Positions 23,100 through 35,300 of a DNA stretch of 59,847 nucleotides are shown here, one piece after another. The DNA comes from Phoronis australis (Eukaryota; Phoronida; Phoronidae). The stretch lies in contig NMRA01000334.1 of assembly GCA_002633005.1 (NCBI GenBank), forward strand, positions 432,300 to 492,146, written 5' to 3'. The notes below the pieces were generated by a model. That model had not been told where the DNA came from, did no database searches, and saw only the letters and a list, made by a program, of their open reading frames with translations. Both the position numbers and the translations under genes were made by a program. The stretch's first letter is position 1; every line of letters starts with the position of its first letter.

Positions 23100-23853
23100 A
23101 ATAGACCTCCAACCCCGTTATTTCCTTTTTTGTATTAAAAAGTTAATTTTATTTGTTGATTAAGTCATAGAAAGTACATACTTTGATCATTGTCATGTAT
23201 TTGTCTCATACTGCTTAATAAACGCTGTCAGAATAATCTATTTTAATACAGTCTTTGTGCACATTCACAGAGATCATTCAACTATATTGTTTTTGTACTA
23301 TAACATATTTCTGGTGTATTATGCAAACAAGCTGTATTTTACACCATTAGTCAATGTTTTAGTCATTGAGGCACAAATTTTGCCCAGTCTCAAGTGTTTT
23401 GTGTTATTTTTGTTGCCTGACAATGCCAGAATAACTTCCTAGAAACATTCAGACTTAGTTTGTATTTTTGCCACTAGGTGTCTCTTTACGTTTTTTAAAT
23501 TTCACTGTTTACAATTAATTTACAATAGTAAAACATGTAATGTGAGTGTAATATTGTTCAATACAATGGCACTGATGGGACCATATTACTTGTTTTACAA
23601 AAAAGTCACCAAAACTGTTGTTTTTACAAATATAAGTTTACTAAGCTCTTTGGTGATTATTAGGTAACTTCAAACTCAAATTTCTCAAAAATGTGCAACT
23701 TTATACGTGGGAACTTTTTAGATTTTGAAAACACTCTAATAAATGAATTAAAAAACACCAAAATAAAATTGCCCCCCAAAAGTACTCACAAAAGCCATTT
23801 TCTAGAGGCCCTACAAAATCTGGCCCACCGACTATTAGTGGTTCATCTGCAGA

Positions 23854-24411
23854 GTGAATGCCGCTATATTGCGGTGCATCGTTCCCGCTTGTCCGAACTA
23901 CGAAGCTGCGAAGAAAGCGGGTATATTGTTTTTTCGACTTCCTCGAAAGCCAGAAACGCTTAGAAAGTGGCTCGAGGTAGTGAAGAATGAAAAGTACGCT
24001 GTGAATAGCAAGTATGAAGCTGTGAAACATCTCTGTGTCTATGGCCCGCGCTTCGTCGACAGTGATTTCTCCGGCTTACCAAAGAACTATCCATACGTTC
24101 TGTTGCCTGTGCATGTTCACGGCACCTGTCAAGTATTTCTTGATCCGCCTATTCCGGTTCAAACTGATAGCCTGGGAAACCTAACGATCCAAACCGTGAA
24201 GTCTTCGTCCGATGAACTCTCGAATAAGTCGGGATTAGCGGCGGACGAGTTGCCATGTAGACGCTTAGTACTCTGCGTTCTGTTCTGTTTCAAAAGGAAT
24301 TATTCTCACCCTAACCACTGCATTACTGAAACAAAGTATGTCTCATTAGATAGAATTTGTAATGCCTTTGGAGTATTTGGGAGTGCAAATGTTTTGAGAA
24401 GCAAGAAATAA
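23854..24411 (+). pseudogene. THAP-domain-like remnant in the TTAA transposon
   Basis: The frame begins with a GTG codon, directly after a possible acceptor (CTGCAG at 23847-23852), so it reads like an internal exon. The N-terminal part has the THAP pattern: CIVPAC (C-x4-C), GILFFRLPRKPE, an invariant-type Trp in LRKWLEVV, then LCVYGPRFVDSDF where C-x2-H is expected. The last zinc ligand, His, is Gly here, so the finger is probably not functional. Residues after about 90 (PYVLLPVHVHG and onward) have no recognised domain. THAP domains are the DNA-binding part of P- and Kolobok-type transposases. Confidence 0.6.
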
Positions 24412-25307
24412 ACCACTGCGTTACCGGCTTTAGGTGCAATAAAGGTAACTGACCGGGCACCGAAGCCCTGTGAGTGCATGCTAATTCAGTGTTTGCTGAC
24501 AGAGAACTGTTGTGAAACAACAATTCGATTTTATACAGGTTGTATGCTATATTCACATGTTAAAGGAATCTTCATTTAGATGTACAAATACATTATTCAA
24601 ATCATTGTTACTGTACAAACCTGTGCCCTCACATTTCTGTGGAAGAGGAAACTGAGTTCGCGGTCCCCAACAAGTAAGTATATTTTCAGTTTCGTGGCTA
24701 AATCACCTATTATATTCTTTTCGTGTCTAGAGGTCTAGTTTCCAACTAAAGCTGGTTTGTGTTCGTGATGTCCAGTCCCGGCGGCCGGGACGTGCCTGAC
24801 CGGGTTCCGAGCCACTGGTGGGAAGTAACAAGCGTTTTGTGTGTTTAGAACTGAAAAAATCGGAAGTCTAAAAGTACAACACACAGCTATATTCCCCTGT
24901 CAGTATTTCCCGGAAGAATGATTCGAATTTATCACCAAACAGACCCAAACTCCCGCGATCGACCATGGTAGATTGGCCTATTGTTACGATACGTTCAAAT
25001 ACCTATAAATCCGTAACCGTGAAATAACACAAAACGTTTGCCCAACAACTCGATGTATTTTAAGAGGTTTACATCGAATGTTGATGATTTTTGGTGTAAA
25101 ACGATGAATTCAAGCTATAAGTTGACACCAGTAAGCGTGCTGTGAACGGCTGAACAGACTGCTTTCAAACCAATTACGTCATTGGTTAATTTCGACACTT
25201 CCGTCTGCCGTTTGGTGTCAGATAAAACAACTGAACTTGCTGTTATCGAGTGGAACTACTCGATCTAAATTGATACAAAATAGGTTGTTTTTGAGTGGCA
25301 TTCTCCC

Positions 25308-25311
25308 TTAA
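25308..25311. other. TTAA target-site duplication, right
   Basis: TTAA immediately follows the right terminal inverted repeat of the 20535-25307 transposon. Confidence 0.75.
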
Positions 25312-25968
25312 GGCGTCACTCAAAATCGTGGGGACAGGTCAATTTTGAGAGACCGCCTCTTGTGGTTGCCCTGTTTTTGATATCTGCCAATCTCTTAGAT
25401 CAAAGGTCGTTAAGTGCAAACTAAAAGTTTGAGCTAGACACATCAAATACCATTGAGTTTAATTTCTGGAGTTTCAGGTTATTTGATGAAAACATGGGGT
25501 CATTAGGTGCATTTCTCTTGTGAAATGTGGACCAATTCAATCAGCTTGTATTCTAAATGGCTTAAAGTATAATGTAAGACATCTGTGATTCTTAGCATTA
25601 ACCACACTTTTCATGGAGTTTACACTTATTCCTTCAGTAGCGTTCATAATGCACCATAAGGGGTCAATTAGTGCAAAGGTCATCAAATTATCAACATGTA
25701 ATTTCTGAAACAGTTTTGAAGAATTCTTTTTCAGATTAGTAAGCGGGTTGTTGTCAAAGATTTCCCGTATCAATTCCTGTAAATGCACGCGCAAAGTACA
25801 TCATTGTCACACTGTTACAATAATGCTTCTAGTTTAATATGCCAATGTTCAATGATCCTCGGATTTTGACAATAGTCCAAAATAGAACACAAATATTGGC
25901 TAATCAGAATGCCAAAAGAGGTATAAATAAAGGTCAAATTGTCCTTTTTCATTTCATTTTGGCAAATT
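25312..25968. other. intergenic, no gene seen
   Basis: AT-rich sequence between the transposon and a short tandem array. The minus-strand frame at 25537-25794 has no recognisable domain. Confidence 0.4.
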
Positions 25969-26079
25969 GACGGACATGGTGATATTGGGATACTCATTGC
26001 CTATTGACGGACACGGTGATATTGGGATACTCATTGCCTATGGACGGACATGGTGATATTGGGATACTCATTGCCTATT
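25969..26079. repeat. 37-bp tandem repeat, three copies
   Basis: Three head-to-tail 37-bp units start at 25969, 26006 and 26043, each beginning GACGGACA and containing GGTGATATTGGGATACTC. They differ at only two or three positions, so the expansion is recent. Non-coding. Confidence 0.95.
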
Positions 26080-26883
26080 TTTGAAACCCTGTTTTAATCT
26101 TAAAGATGGATTGAATAGCATTGAAAAATAAAATATTCGTGTTTTTAGTTTTGTTTAATTGCCATATTTTAAATATTCAGTTGGAAACAAATTAAAAGTT
26201 GTGAATTTCAGATTGGAATGTACTTGTACATTCAACCAGAGGAAAGTATTCAAGGAGCGGGTCACATCTGTACAAGTCACCAAAAGACCGGAACCATTGT
26301 AGTGATGGATTTAACATGTGATATTGTTTTCTGTACAAAAATATGTGATCTTGCTCATCACTTGCGTGTTAAAATTTCGGGGGAGTACCGTTCATAATTC
26401 TTTTAAAAAATTATTCAGTCACATTTAAAGATTAACATTTACAGGTAATCTGGTTTGAATGGAATAACAGACTAGACAATCTTTCTAACTCGCGGCCTGC
26501 ATAGTGCCTTATTCTCATTAACACAATTCTTTTTTATAAACTGTTCTTTCCTCAGCAACCGTAGTTCAATTCTTACTAAATCAGTTGTTTTATGGTTAAT
26601 TACATTTTTAAAACTTACCAAAGGCACGAGTTGCACCTGCTTGAGGTTATGTCGCACAAGTTTGGTACAGTGTATTACATTTGTCTGTACTATACAACTA
26701 CAACTGGGAACTTTTGCATTTGACAAAAAAAAAATTGCGACAGATGAGAAAAGAGCTGTAGTTTATGGGAAATGAAGTATATTGACATTCGTAAGCCTGA
26801 ATATGTCAACATAAATTTCCTGCAATATCTTTGAAAATATAAAATAATGCATATCTCCACACATTTTTATGAGCCACATATTT
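26080..26883. other. intergenic, no gene seen
   Basis: AT-rich, without recognisable domain or repeat ends. Confidence 0.4.
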
Positions 26884-27973
26884 ATCTGTCTGGGCGTCCG
26901 TCGACGTACGTCCGCAGACGTACATGTACATGTATCTCCTAAGCCCCTCGCAGGATCTTGATGACATTTGGCAGATGGGTTTCTAGTAAGCTAATGACGG
27001 ATGACGCCGAATTTCGGACCTCTTCGATAACAGGTGTGCCCCTAGTGGCAATTTTAGGTTTTTACGCTTACCTCTTTATCTTTGGAAGTCCTCAACGGAT
27101 TTTCATGAAATTTGGCAGTGAGACATATTAGGGACATGACGCTATCCTCTCGTTTTCGGAGGGATTCAAGGTGGTTTGCGCCACCTGGTGGCCGTTTTTA
27201 CTGTTTTCGAGTCTGTTTTTTGGCGTCCGCTGTTATATAAAAAAACTGCTCTAGGGATGATTTTGAAAAATTGGCATCTATGTTCTTACTGTGACGATGA
27301 TTTTCCAATGACTTCGACTACGTACATGTATACCTGTATCTTCAAAGGTCCTAAACGGAAATTCATAAAGTTTGGCAGATAGTGATCCAGTAGTGAGGCA
27401 GTTTTCAGTTGAATTCGAGGTATTTTGCGCCATCTAGTGGCCATGTTTACTGTTTGCGAATTTGCTTTTTTTCGCATCTGCCCGTCTATCAACCAAAACC
27501 ACTCTAAGGACGATTGTGAAAATTGGCATGAATATTTTCACTATGTAGAGGACTACTTCTGATGTTTTTCCGATGACTTCGACTACTGTGGCGCCTCCTA
27601 GTGGCATTTTTGCGCCCATGTATGTATCTCCTAAACTCTCTGTAGGATGTTTATTAAATTTGGCAAGTGTATTCATATGAAGTTGACAACAGCCGACGAC
27701 GACTTTTGAGACGGATCTGATGAAAGCTGTGGCCCCTTGTGGCATTGTCATTTTTTCCGTTTTGCTCTGTTTCTCTGAAGTTCCTTTACGGATTTTTATG
27801 AAATTTAATAAATAGCTTTCTGTTAAAAACGAGGGCATGTTCCCGTTTTCGGATGGACTGAACGTATTTTGCGCCATTTAGTGGCCATTTTTATGATAGA
27901 AATGCAACACCCCAAGAAGCAAACCGTTTGCGGTGCATTTGTGGGCGCAATTCAACGCCCTGCGTTGCTCTTG
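26884..27973 (+). repeat. tandem-structured non-coding repeat with CTCF-like motifs, copy 2
   Basis: Same family and orientation as 5073-6753. It begins TCTGTCTGGGCGTCC and ends with the AACGC-CCT-GCGTT hairpin and CTCTTG. It is shorter because it holds fewer 450-bp units. CTCF-like boxes: 27178-27191 and 27427-27440 fit fully; 27591-27604 and 27871-27884 miss by one base; 27036-27048 lacks one base. Confidence 0.8.
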
Positions 27974-28579
27974 TTTGAATGCTTATGATCACTTGGAAGT
28001 GCTAGTCTTCAACGATGCAGAGGAAATACTTCAAATATTAGCATGAATTCCAAAAGCTAACTCCTCAAAAGCTACGAATTTAAAAATTGACTAAGAATCG
28101 AACAACTGTGTAAAGGATGAACTTTTATTACAGGGAGCATCACCACAAGGAAATCGTATTCTCTGAATGTGAATCTCCCGCAGTTACTTTAGTGAGATAA
28201 GGTCTTTGGCCTTCCACACCAACATCACCAAAAGTTGCTTTTACTATCCCAATGGAAATGTTGAGAGTGTTGCTGATGAAGTGTCAAGTACCTGTGTCTG
28301 GATTTGGAACTGTTTTGCAATCTGGAAGAAATCTCATCGCTGTTGCTTTCTTAACTCTTTATTATAGATTGGTTATGATCTTATATTAGAGTGTAATGAA
28401 TACACTGAGTTATTGAGAAATCGAAAGCAGGTCAAGCTTTTGGTGAGTATAATAAAAGTTGCGTATGCCACTCGGAAGGTGGGTTCGTTTGTATCACAGA
28501 ACTTTGGAAAAATGTCAAAAAGATAAAACTGTCTTATTCGTTTTATTGTTGAAGGAGAACCACCGTGGTTTTCCATTCC

Positions 28580-28675
28580 TTTAGTGGCGTATATTGCATG
28601 CACCAAGTATGCAAATGCACTGTTTTCTTTAGTGGCGTATATTGCATGCACCAAGTATGCAAATGCACTGTTTTC
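28580..28675. repeat. 48-bp perfect tandem duplication
   Basis: Two identical 48-bp units (28580-28627 and 28628-28675), each containing the octamer ATGCAAAT (28609-28616 and 28657-28664) beside ATTGCATGCACCAAG. Identity implies a very recent event or an assembly artefact. Confidence 0.95.
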
Positions 28676-29291
28676 TATTGCTCCAAATTGAACAAGCTGT
28701 TGAAGCCAGATGTGATGATGGGATACAGTGTCCAGCTTGTCCTCAGGTACATTCCATTGTTTTATACACAGGCAAGAGATAATTTCTTATGTCAGATCAG
28801 CTCATAACAGGTGGTTATCAATATCATATTTCAGTAAAATATGGTTAAAATATGAAATAGGCAAATATCAAATCGTCTCAATGCAGTTTAGGATGGTGTG
28901 TATGGGTGCACATGTGTGTGTTGTTCATGTTAGTGTAGTATTATTTTCTATTTCCTAGCCAAGAAAGGGCCAAAAGTTCTAGGAATGGAAGGACATCGAT
29001 TTCTAACGGTTGGTTTGTCGAATCCTGATCAATTACAGAATGACATTTCGCTACCAGGTAGCACAGATTATAAACGCAAATCGACAACATTCAGGTACTG
29101 AGATTCTGGTCGAAGGATCAGATTAGTAAACTCTAAGAAAGCAGGAATTCATGAGCTAAATTTCAAACTATCAATACATATAACCACCACCAAAGTTGAT
29201 AAACAAACGACGTCGTAACTTGAAGTGATTTCCCACTTGGTAAGATGTTCCATAGTTCCTTCTTATCACATCTCGCAATGTAACGAAGGTT
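28676..29291. other. probable 3' flank or UTR of the EF-hand gene
   Basis: On the minus strand this follows the stop codon at 29292. The nearest AATAAA on that strand is at 28542-28547, which would give a 3' UTR of about 0.75 kb. No other gene was seen. Confidence 0.35.
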
Positions 29292-29338
29292 CTACGTCTC
29301 CAACTCGTCTACGTCTTCCAGAAGTTGGTCTGCAAAAG
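29292..29338 (-). CDS. EF-hand gene, exon 4 (terminal)
   Basis: Acceptor ATACTTGCAG; coding ends at TAG (29292-29294). Encodes AFADQLLEDVDELET, with the first codon split with exon 3. A second AG nine bases downstream (TTTTGCAG) would also keep the frame and give a protein three residues shorter, so tandem-acceptor use is possible. This is the shortest and least certain exon. Confidence 0.55.
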
Positions 29339-32300
29339 CTGCAAGTATAAACCACTCTTTAGTTCACGTAATGTGCCTTCGAACTAATAGGATTATATTC
29401 GGTATCGAGACCCATAAATCTTACATTTACATATGCCCCGAAATAATGCTCAGATTTTCATAACCATGTTGTTTTGTCACTGATGTTAAACATTTCAAGA
29501 GACGTCAAATAATACGTATGGAGAGAAGTCACGACCCTTATAGACATTCCCATAAATGTAATTTATGTTGAATTCGGTGAATAGGTGCTCACTAAGTATG
29601 CCGTTGGTCTTGTCACAAAGAATTGCGTGCAGAAAGGCAAAATCACGCTTTCAGGTTGAGAATTGTGTAAGATTTTAAATCATGAGGAGCTCGCATTACT
29701 CATGGCGAATTCAGATGCGCAGCGTAGGCCTACATCTCAGCACTGTGGGTCACGCTCCTTTTGAGCGTAATGAATGTTCACCCAATCACTTCCGGTCACA
29801 AGCGTTGTGTTGAGTAGAACATCATTTTCTCACTCCGTAAATTTACCGCGCATAATTGTGATACTTACCGTCGTCGTCACCATCATCACCATCATCATCA
29901 TCAAGGTCTCTTAGCCCTTCATCGTTCTCATCTTTTTTACTCATCGCTATTCTCATTTCATATGTATCGAGTACGCCGTTACCTGCGTGTAAAAATCACA
30001 AAATAACAAATGAAAACCATAAACCTGCAGAGACGTCTATTCCAAAGCGTATCGTATATGTGGATTTTTTACAATCACAACATGCCACTGTAGATTAGAA
30101 ATATCTGTAACTTGAATCTGCATACAAAAATGTCATCCCTCTCCCGTTTGCAAACCTGCAAATGATCAACATACTATGTCTTTAGGTTGGGTTTTTTTAC
30201 GAAACTGTACACCTTAACGTAATACTGTCCTTGGTCGTCACAGGTGAATATTTTCAAGTAAGAAGCATTCTTTTGCGAGTTGAGCACTATATTAATTGCC
30301 ATTCTCATGTGTTTTTTATGTTGATGGTGGTTTATATTCGTTTCATTTTGTCAGTGTCAGTGTTGTCGTGATCTCACTGACTGTACGCTATAGGTAGTAT
30401 TTATGCTCTCTTAATTAGGACCCTTATGTACATGATGTCAAAAGCTCGAGACCTGTTGTCCTTGGCCATAATCGGACACTAGTAAGTGCTTTCTAGGTCA
30501 TTTTTTTCTACTTTTTACTGCACTGCGGTCATTTTTTGAAGTTTGCCATGTAGATAGACCTCGTCTAGAGCTTGGTTACTATATTCGTGTCTCGATATAT
30601 GTCACAGAACCGTCTCAAATTTTTCAAGATATCTGACGACTCTTTTATTGACAGATTCTTCATTTTATTGGAAATTGTAAATAGCCGATAAAATTCCACA
30701 CATACCGAAAATTTTGATATTTGTTAATAAATATTTTTAAAATAACATTAGTATACACGATTAAAATTAGCGAAAACGTCGAGTTTTAATGGGACTTAAA
30801 ACTATTCACAATCAACGAAGATCATGACTCGTTACTTGAATCGTCTTACTTGTCTGTTTCCCTTAAATCCTCGCAAATTTTCTGAAAAATCTCCTAGTAT
30901 TGCAAGTCATAACGACACTTATCCGAATTTTGCTGAAACGGCATCATGGCAAAGAATCGTACTGAATTCGAACATTGTAAAGAATAATGGGCTATGTCAA
31001 GTAAATGTCGGATGACTGTCAAACAACATTTGTGGAAATTTGTGTGTAACAAAACTGCGTGCGTTTATCCCTAAGTTCTGTTGTGATGTAGTTTTACATT
31101 TCCTCATTGCCCCCCACAAAGCTGTCACAGATTATTACAACCTGTACAGGTGTACTCTCTAAAAGACGTGGGAAAGGTGCGAGCCAGATGGAGATACCTG
31201 TGACGGCTTTTCGAATAATTTGAATAGAAAATATTCGCCACAAGTTTGTAAAATTCCCACAAATTGCAAGTTCTTTAAAACACAGTTGCCGGACCCCACC
31301 CTCATACATTTGCTCACATTTACCACTCGGTAATCTTGCACTAAGTCATAATGAAGAAAACGGAGGAAATTGCCTCGAGCCGTCCCTCGATCTCCCTTAT
31401 CAGAGAGGAAGACTGTATAGTTTTACAAAATCGAGAGACTTGATTCAAACAACGGGGCCAATTTTTGTAACTGAAACTTCTTCGAAATATCTATGGTGAG
31501 AATATCGTTAAAGCTAATGTTTTCTTGATTATAAAACTTCAGGGGTAACAAGGAACTCTCCATACTCTCATACAGCTAAGCAGCTATTAAAGCTTCAACT
31601 AAGACCAAGATCATCTGCCATTGTGTCCAGGTCTGTGTAAACGAGCTTAACCACTTAGCAACAAGTGGAATAAACCCATGTTGGCATTGACGGTAACAAA
31701 GCTGCTGACAAACTTGGAAAAGGAGCAAGTGCTTCCTATTATATACCAAAAAACTTGCTTACCAGTTGCTTACAGGTGCTGCAGAGCGAACGTAAGACAT
31801 AGGGTGGGCAAATTATCCGTGGATGTGAGGAGAGCGCTCTCCGTTTGCAGACAAACCAAATATTTCCAAGTCCTATTGAACCAAAAGGTTCGAAGAAACT
31901 GTTACGTTTAGATAGGCTTTCTATCAGGCGTGTGATATTGGTTATAACCGGACACTGAAACTTAGCTCTGCAACTTAACATCACAGGCCACATGGTATGG
32001 TCGTATTGACCCAAGTGTGGCTTGGAGGCCGAAACTTTTCAATATTTGCCTTGCCCACACTAGACACCGTAATCTACTACATGATGGACACATAAATCGT
32101 TTGGTTGACATTGCTAGTTCATTCATGTTTAATAGATTGGAAGATTTAACCTACGAGGAAACCGATGAAGTCGGGTCCCCTTGAGTCATAATCAGGTGAT
32201 TAGTGTAATAGGCCCGGCCTTGCAGCCTAAACACGCCTGATGTACCGCAAAAGGACCCTGAGCCCATCTACACTCCTCTTCAATGCACGTTGATTTGTTC

Positions 32301-35300
32301 TCGACTAGTCTGTCGCGATGTGGAGGGGCTCGTGGCCCTCCCTTTCGAAAACTATGGCAGTCCCACAATGCGTTGTTCTACCTCCTAAAACTAAAATTGT
32401 TGAATCCGGGATGTGAGCATTTGAGCATATTTGTTGTATAACGAATGTTCTGGATTCATAAAGTTACCGTTCAGGTCCATTTCTTCCAAGTCATCATCAC
32501 TCGAACCCAATGTTCGTTGAGCCAACTTCTTATCAATCTGAAACATCGGAATGGTATCAAACAAACATGTGTTACAATGTGCCTTACGGAATGGTATCAA
32601 ACAAACATTTGTTACAATGTGCCTTAACTGTCCCATAATCATCGGGATGCAGCCAGTTTAAGGTTTTAATTTTATGTCGTGATGATTGTTTGTATAATCA
32701 TAGCCATAAGACAATCTGAAACTGTTCACTGAATAATAATAATAATAATAATTCCCAAATTGTTCAAATGAGAAAATTGCGCTTTAAAATGAAGTCTGAT
32801 ACAGATATGATGTAGAATAAACATTTATCACCATAACCTTGAAAAGGTCGCCATGTTCGATATGCGTATGGAAATGCCTCACCTAGAACTGTAAAAACTA
32901 CGAGCAAAGTGTAAAGTGTCCTTTTTATATTTATCACGAAAAAGTACAATGCACGGTAATATAAGTTGAGCCCATAAAGCTCTAGAAAGCATTATGCCTG
33001 AGCGTCAATCTATAATAAATATACATCTACATATTCAACTTAGTTGAAGACTTATTTCGTGTTAGACAGCTTATACATACTCGGTCGTAGTCTCTAAACA
33101 ATCTCCTATCTTCAGGCGTGCAGCTATGTAGCAAAACACCAAAACACATAACAGACAAAAACTAGTTAAAACTTTAGCTATATTTCAAGAGTACATGCCT
33201 CATTATTAAGCAATGAGTGAAATGAACACATAGTGAAGCGAAATAAACAGAGAAATAAACTGTGACAGCAGGTAGAGGGGCATGCAAGCAGAGAGTGTGA
33301 TACATTCGGATTTCTAAATTTTCAAATTGCCCTGAATAACTTCCACAGTCTTCTCAACAAGAATGGGCACTGCTTTTAGACTTTGTAGGACAGTCCTGAA
33401 CGACCCGGTGATGAAATCATACTTGCTTTTCTAACCACTTCCTGCACTTCAGATAGCTTTATCTTCCCGATTTCAAAGGCCATTATATGTAACGTGCTAC
33501 CCAAGTAAAGTATATATACATATGCATGTACTTATACACTTTGGTTGAATACACGACATTTGTCGTTATTAACAATCTTTATTCCGCTCCGATCGTATCC
33601 TCGGTAGAAATTTCGCAACTCAACAGAGCATTGGTAAAGAAACTGATCAAAAGACATGATTCATGTCCATGAGTTGGTTCATGTCCAAAACTAATTGTAA
33701 ATCCGCTTCGCGTTGGATGGTGTGACCAAAAAGGTATTTTACAAAAATGTTATGTCCAACAATTACCACTAGGACAAACACGCCAATAAAGAAAATCATT
33801 AGGGATAACGTTAAAGTTTGTAAGCCCGATGATTACCTCGATGTCATTATTTATTATTGGAATAGGGAGTTCCCCAACTTTTTCAGGAAAAATAGCATTA
33901 CTATAACGAAAGTCCGCCCCTTTGAGCCCTTAGAACGAATGTCTTCGGTCAAATGTTAAGCAGTGTTACTTTTGTCAAACGGTTAATTGTCTTAGTTGTC
34001 TTTCTCGTCGGTTATCTATGCATCATATATAAATATGGCGCCATCCAAGAAAATTTTCTGCAATGACCCTTCAAGAAATTGTGGGAAACAAGTGAATTCT
34101 ATACGTATTGCACGATGTGCTGCGATTGAAAGTACAGGAGTCCCTTTTGATTGCATTCGTGAAGCCTGTTGTTTTGAATAAGCGGCAAACAGAAACGCGC
34201 CGCAAGATACATTTGTTTGCGTGACGTTCCTGTTACACCCCTTCATTTGTCATTCTTTGCAGTATTTCGTACCTGCCGTGTATATGTCTTCAGCTTTTGT
34301 TCTGTGGTGGTATTACTGCGTCATTTTATTTCCACTTGAGAAAAGAGTATGTTTCGAAATAGCGTGTGTCGAATTACAACAAATGTTTTGTACGGTGTTT
34401 TATTTCATATATACTCACATGTTTGTGTTTGTGATGCCACTTACACTCGGAGATTTACTCTTTCAAGTATTTGTGTAGACCATACAAACGTTCGTTGAAC
34501 CAACTATCAAGGCTAAGAACAGTCTGTTATTCAATGAAACACAGACACACGCGCACACACACACACACACGCGCACAGAGAGAGAGAGAGAGAGAGAGAG
34601 GGANNNNNNNNNNNNNNNNNNNNNNNNNNNNNNNNNNNNNNNNNNNNNNNNNNNNNNNNNNNNNNNNNNNNNNNNNNNNNNNNNNNNNNNNNNNNNNNNN
34701 NNNNNNNNNNNNNNNNNNNNNNNNNNNNNNNNNNNNNNNNNNNNNNNNNNNNNNNNNNNNNNNNNNNNNNNNNNNNNNNNNNNNNNNNNNNNNNNNNNNN
34801 NNNNNNNNNNNNNNNNNNNNNNNNNNNNNNNNNNNNNNNNNNNNNNNNNNNNNNNNNNNNNNNNNNNNNNNNNNNNNNNNNNNNNNNNNNNNGAGAGGGA
34901 GAGGGAGAGGGAGAGGGAGAGAGAGAGAGAGAGAGAGAGAGAAGAAGGGAGGGAGTGCGGGAGGGAGGGAGGGAGGCTAAAGAGTTTGGCGTTGCAAGTA
35001 CAGGTCTCTGCATGATCCCAACTTAGACTATGTGACATTGGCCTTGTGATCGATCCACAGAAACATCGTCATTAAAATAACGAAGAGATTGGTTTAGCCT
35101 AAATAGAGTGTAGGTATATGTATCCATGAGCAGTTCAACATTCAAAGCTGTTTTGTCGGCGTCATTTACCTTATCGTATTGGTTTTGCATCACGGTCCTG
35201 CGTCTCCTCCTTCTTCCCCAAGAACAGACTCCATCCATGAGAACCACAATCACCATCAAAAGGGCGAGAGTCTTCACAAGTCTCCTGGAAAATAACCACA

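Larger units (their letters stand above)
20535..25307 (+). mobile_element. TTAA-flanked DNA transposon (Kolobok-like), 4.77 kb, decayed
   Basis: The left terminus is AGGAGAATGCCACCC and the right terminus, reverse-complemented, GGGAGAATGCCACTC: 13 of 15 match. TTAA lies directly outside both ends (20531-20534 and 25308-25311), a TTAA target-site duplication. The interior has plus-strand coding remnants: a frame at 22442-22633, a Cys-rich CXC-like block at 22915-23055, and a THAP-like exon at 23854-24411. TTAA duplications together with a THAP domain fit the Kolobok superfamily, though a DDE transposase core was not recognised. A foldback element has inserted at about 21540-22030. The element is broken and probably inactive. 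Confidence 0.75.

Noticed and set aside
27434-27877. 147-codon minus-strand frame in the tandem-structured repeat
   Set aside because: The repeat is non-coding: the frame is not kept in the other copy at 5073-6753.
33996-34181. 61-codon Cys-containing frame, considered as a secreted or toxin-like peptide
   Set aside because: No signal peptide, irregular Cys spacing, and it lies antisense in an intron; nothing supports it as a gene.
34463-35038. Long frames on both strands across the N gap
   Set aside because: They consist of unknown residues plus Arg-Glu or Ser-Leu repeats from the (GA)n tract; not genes.
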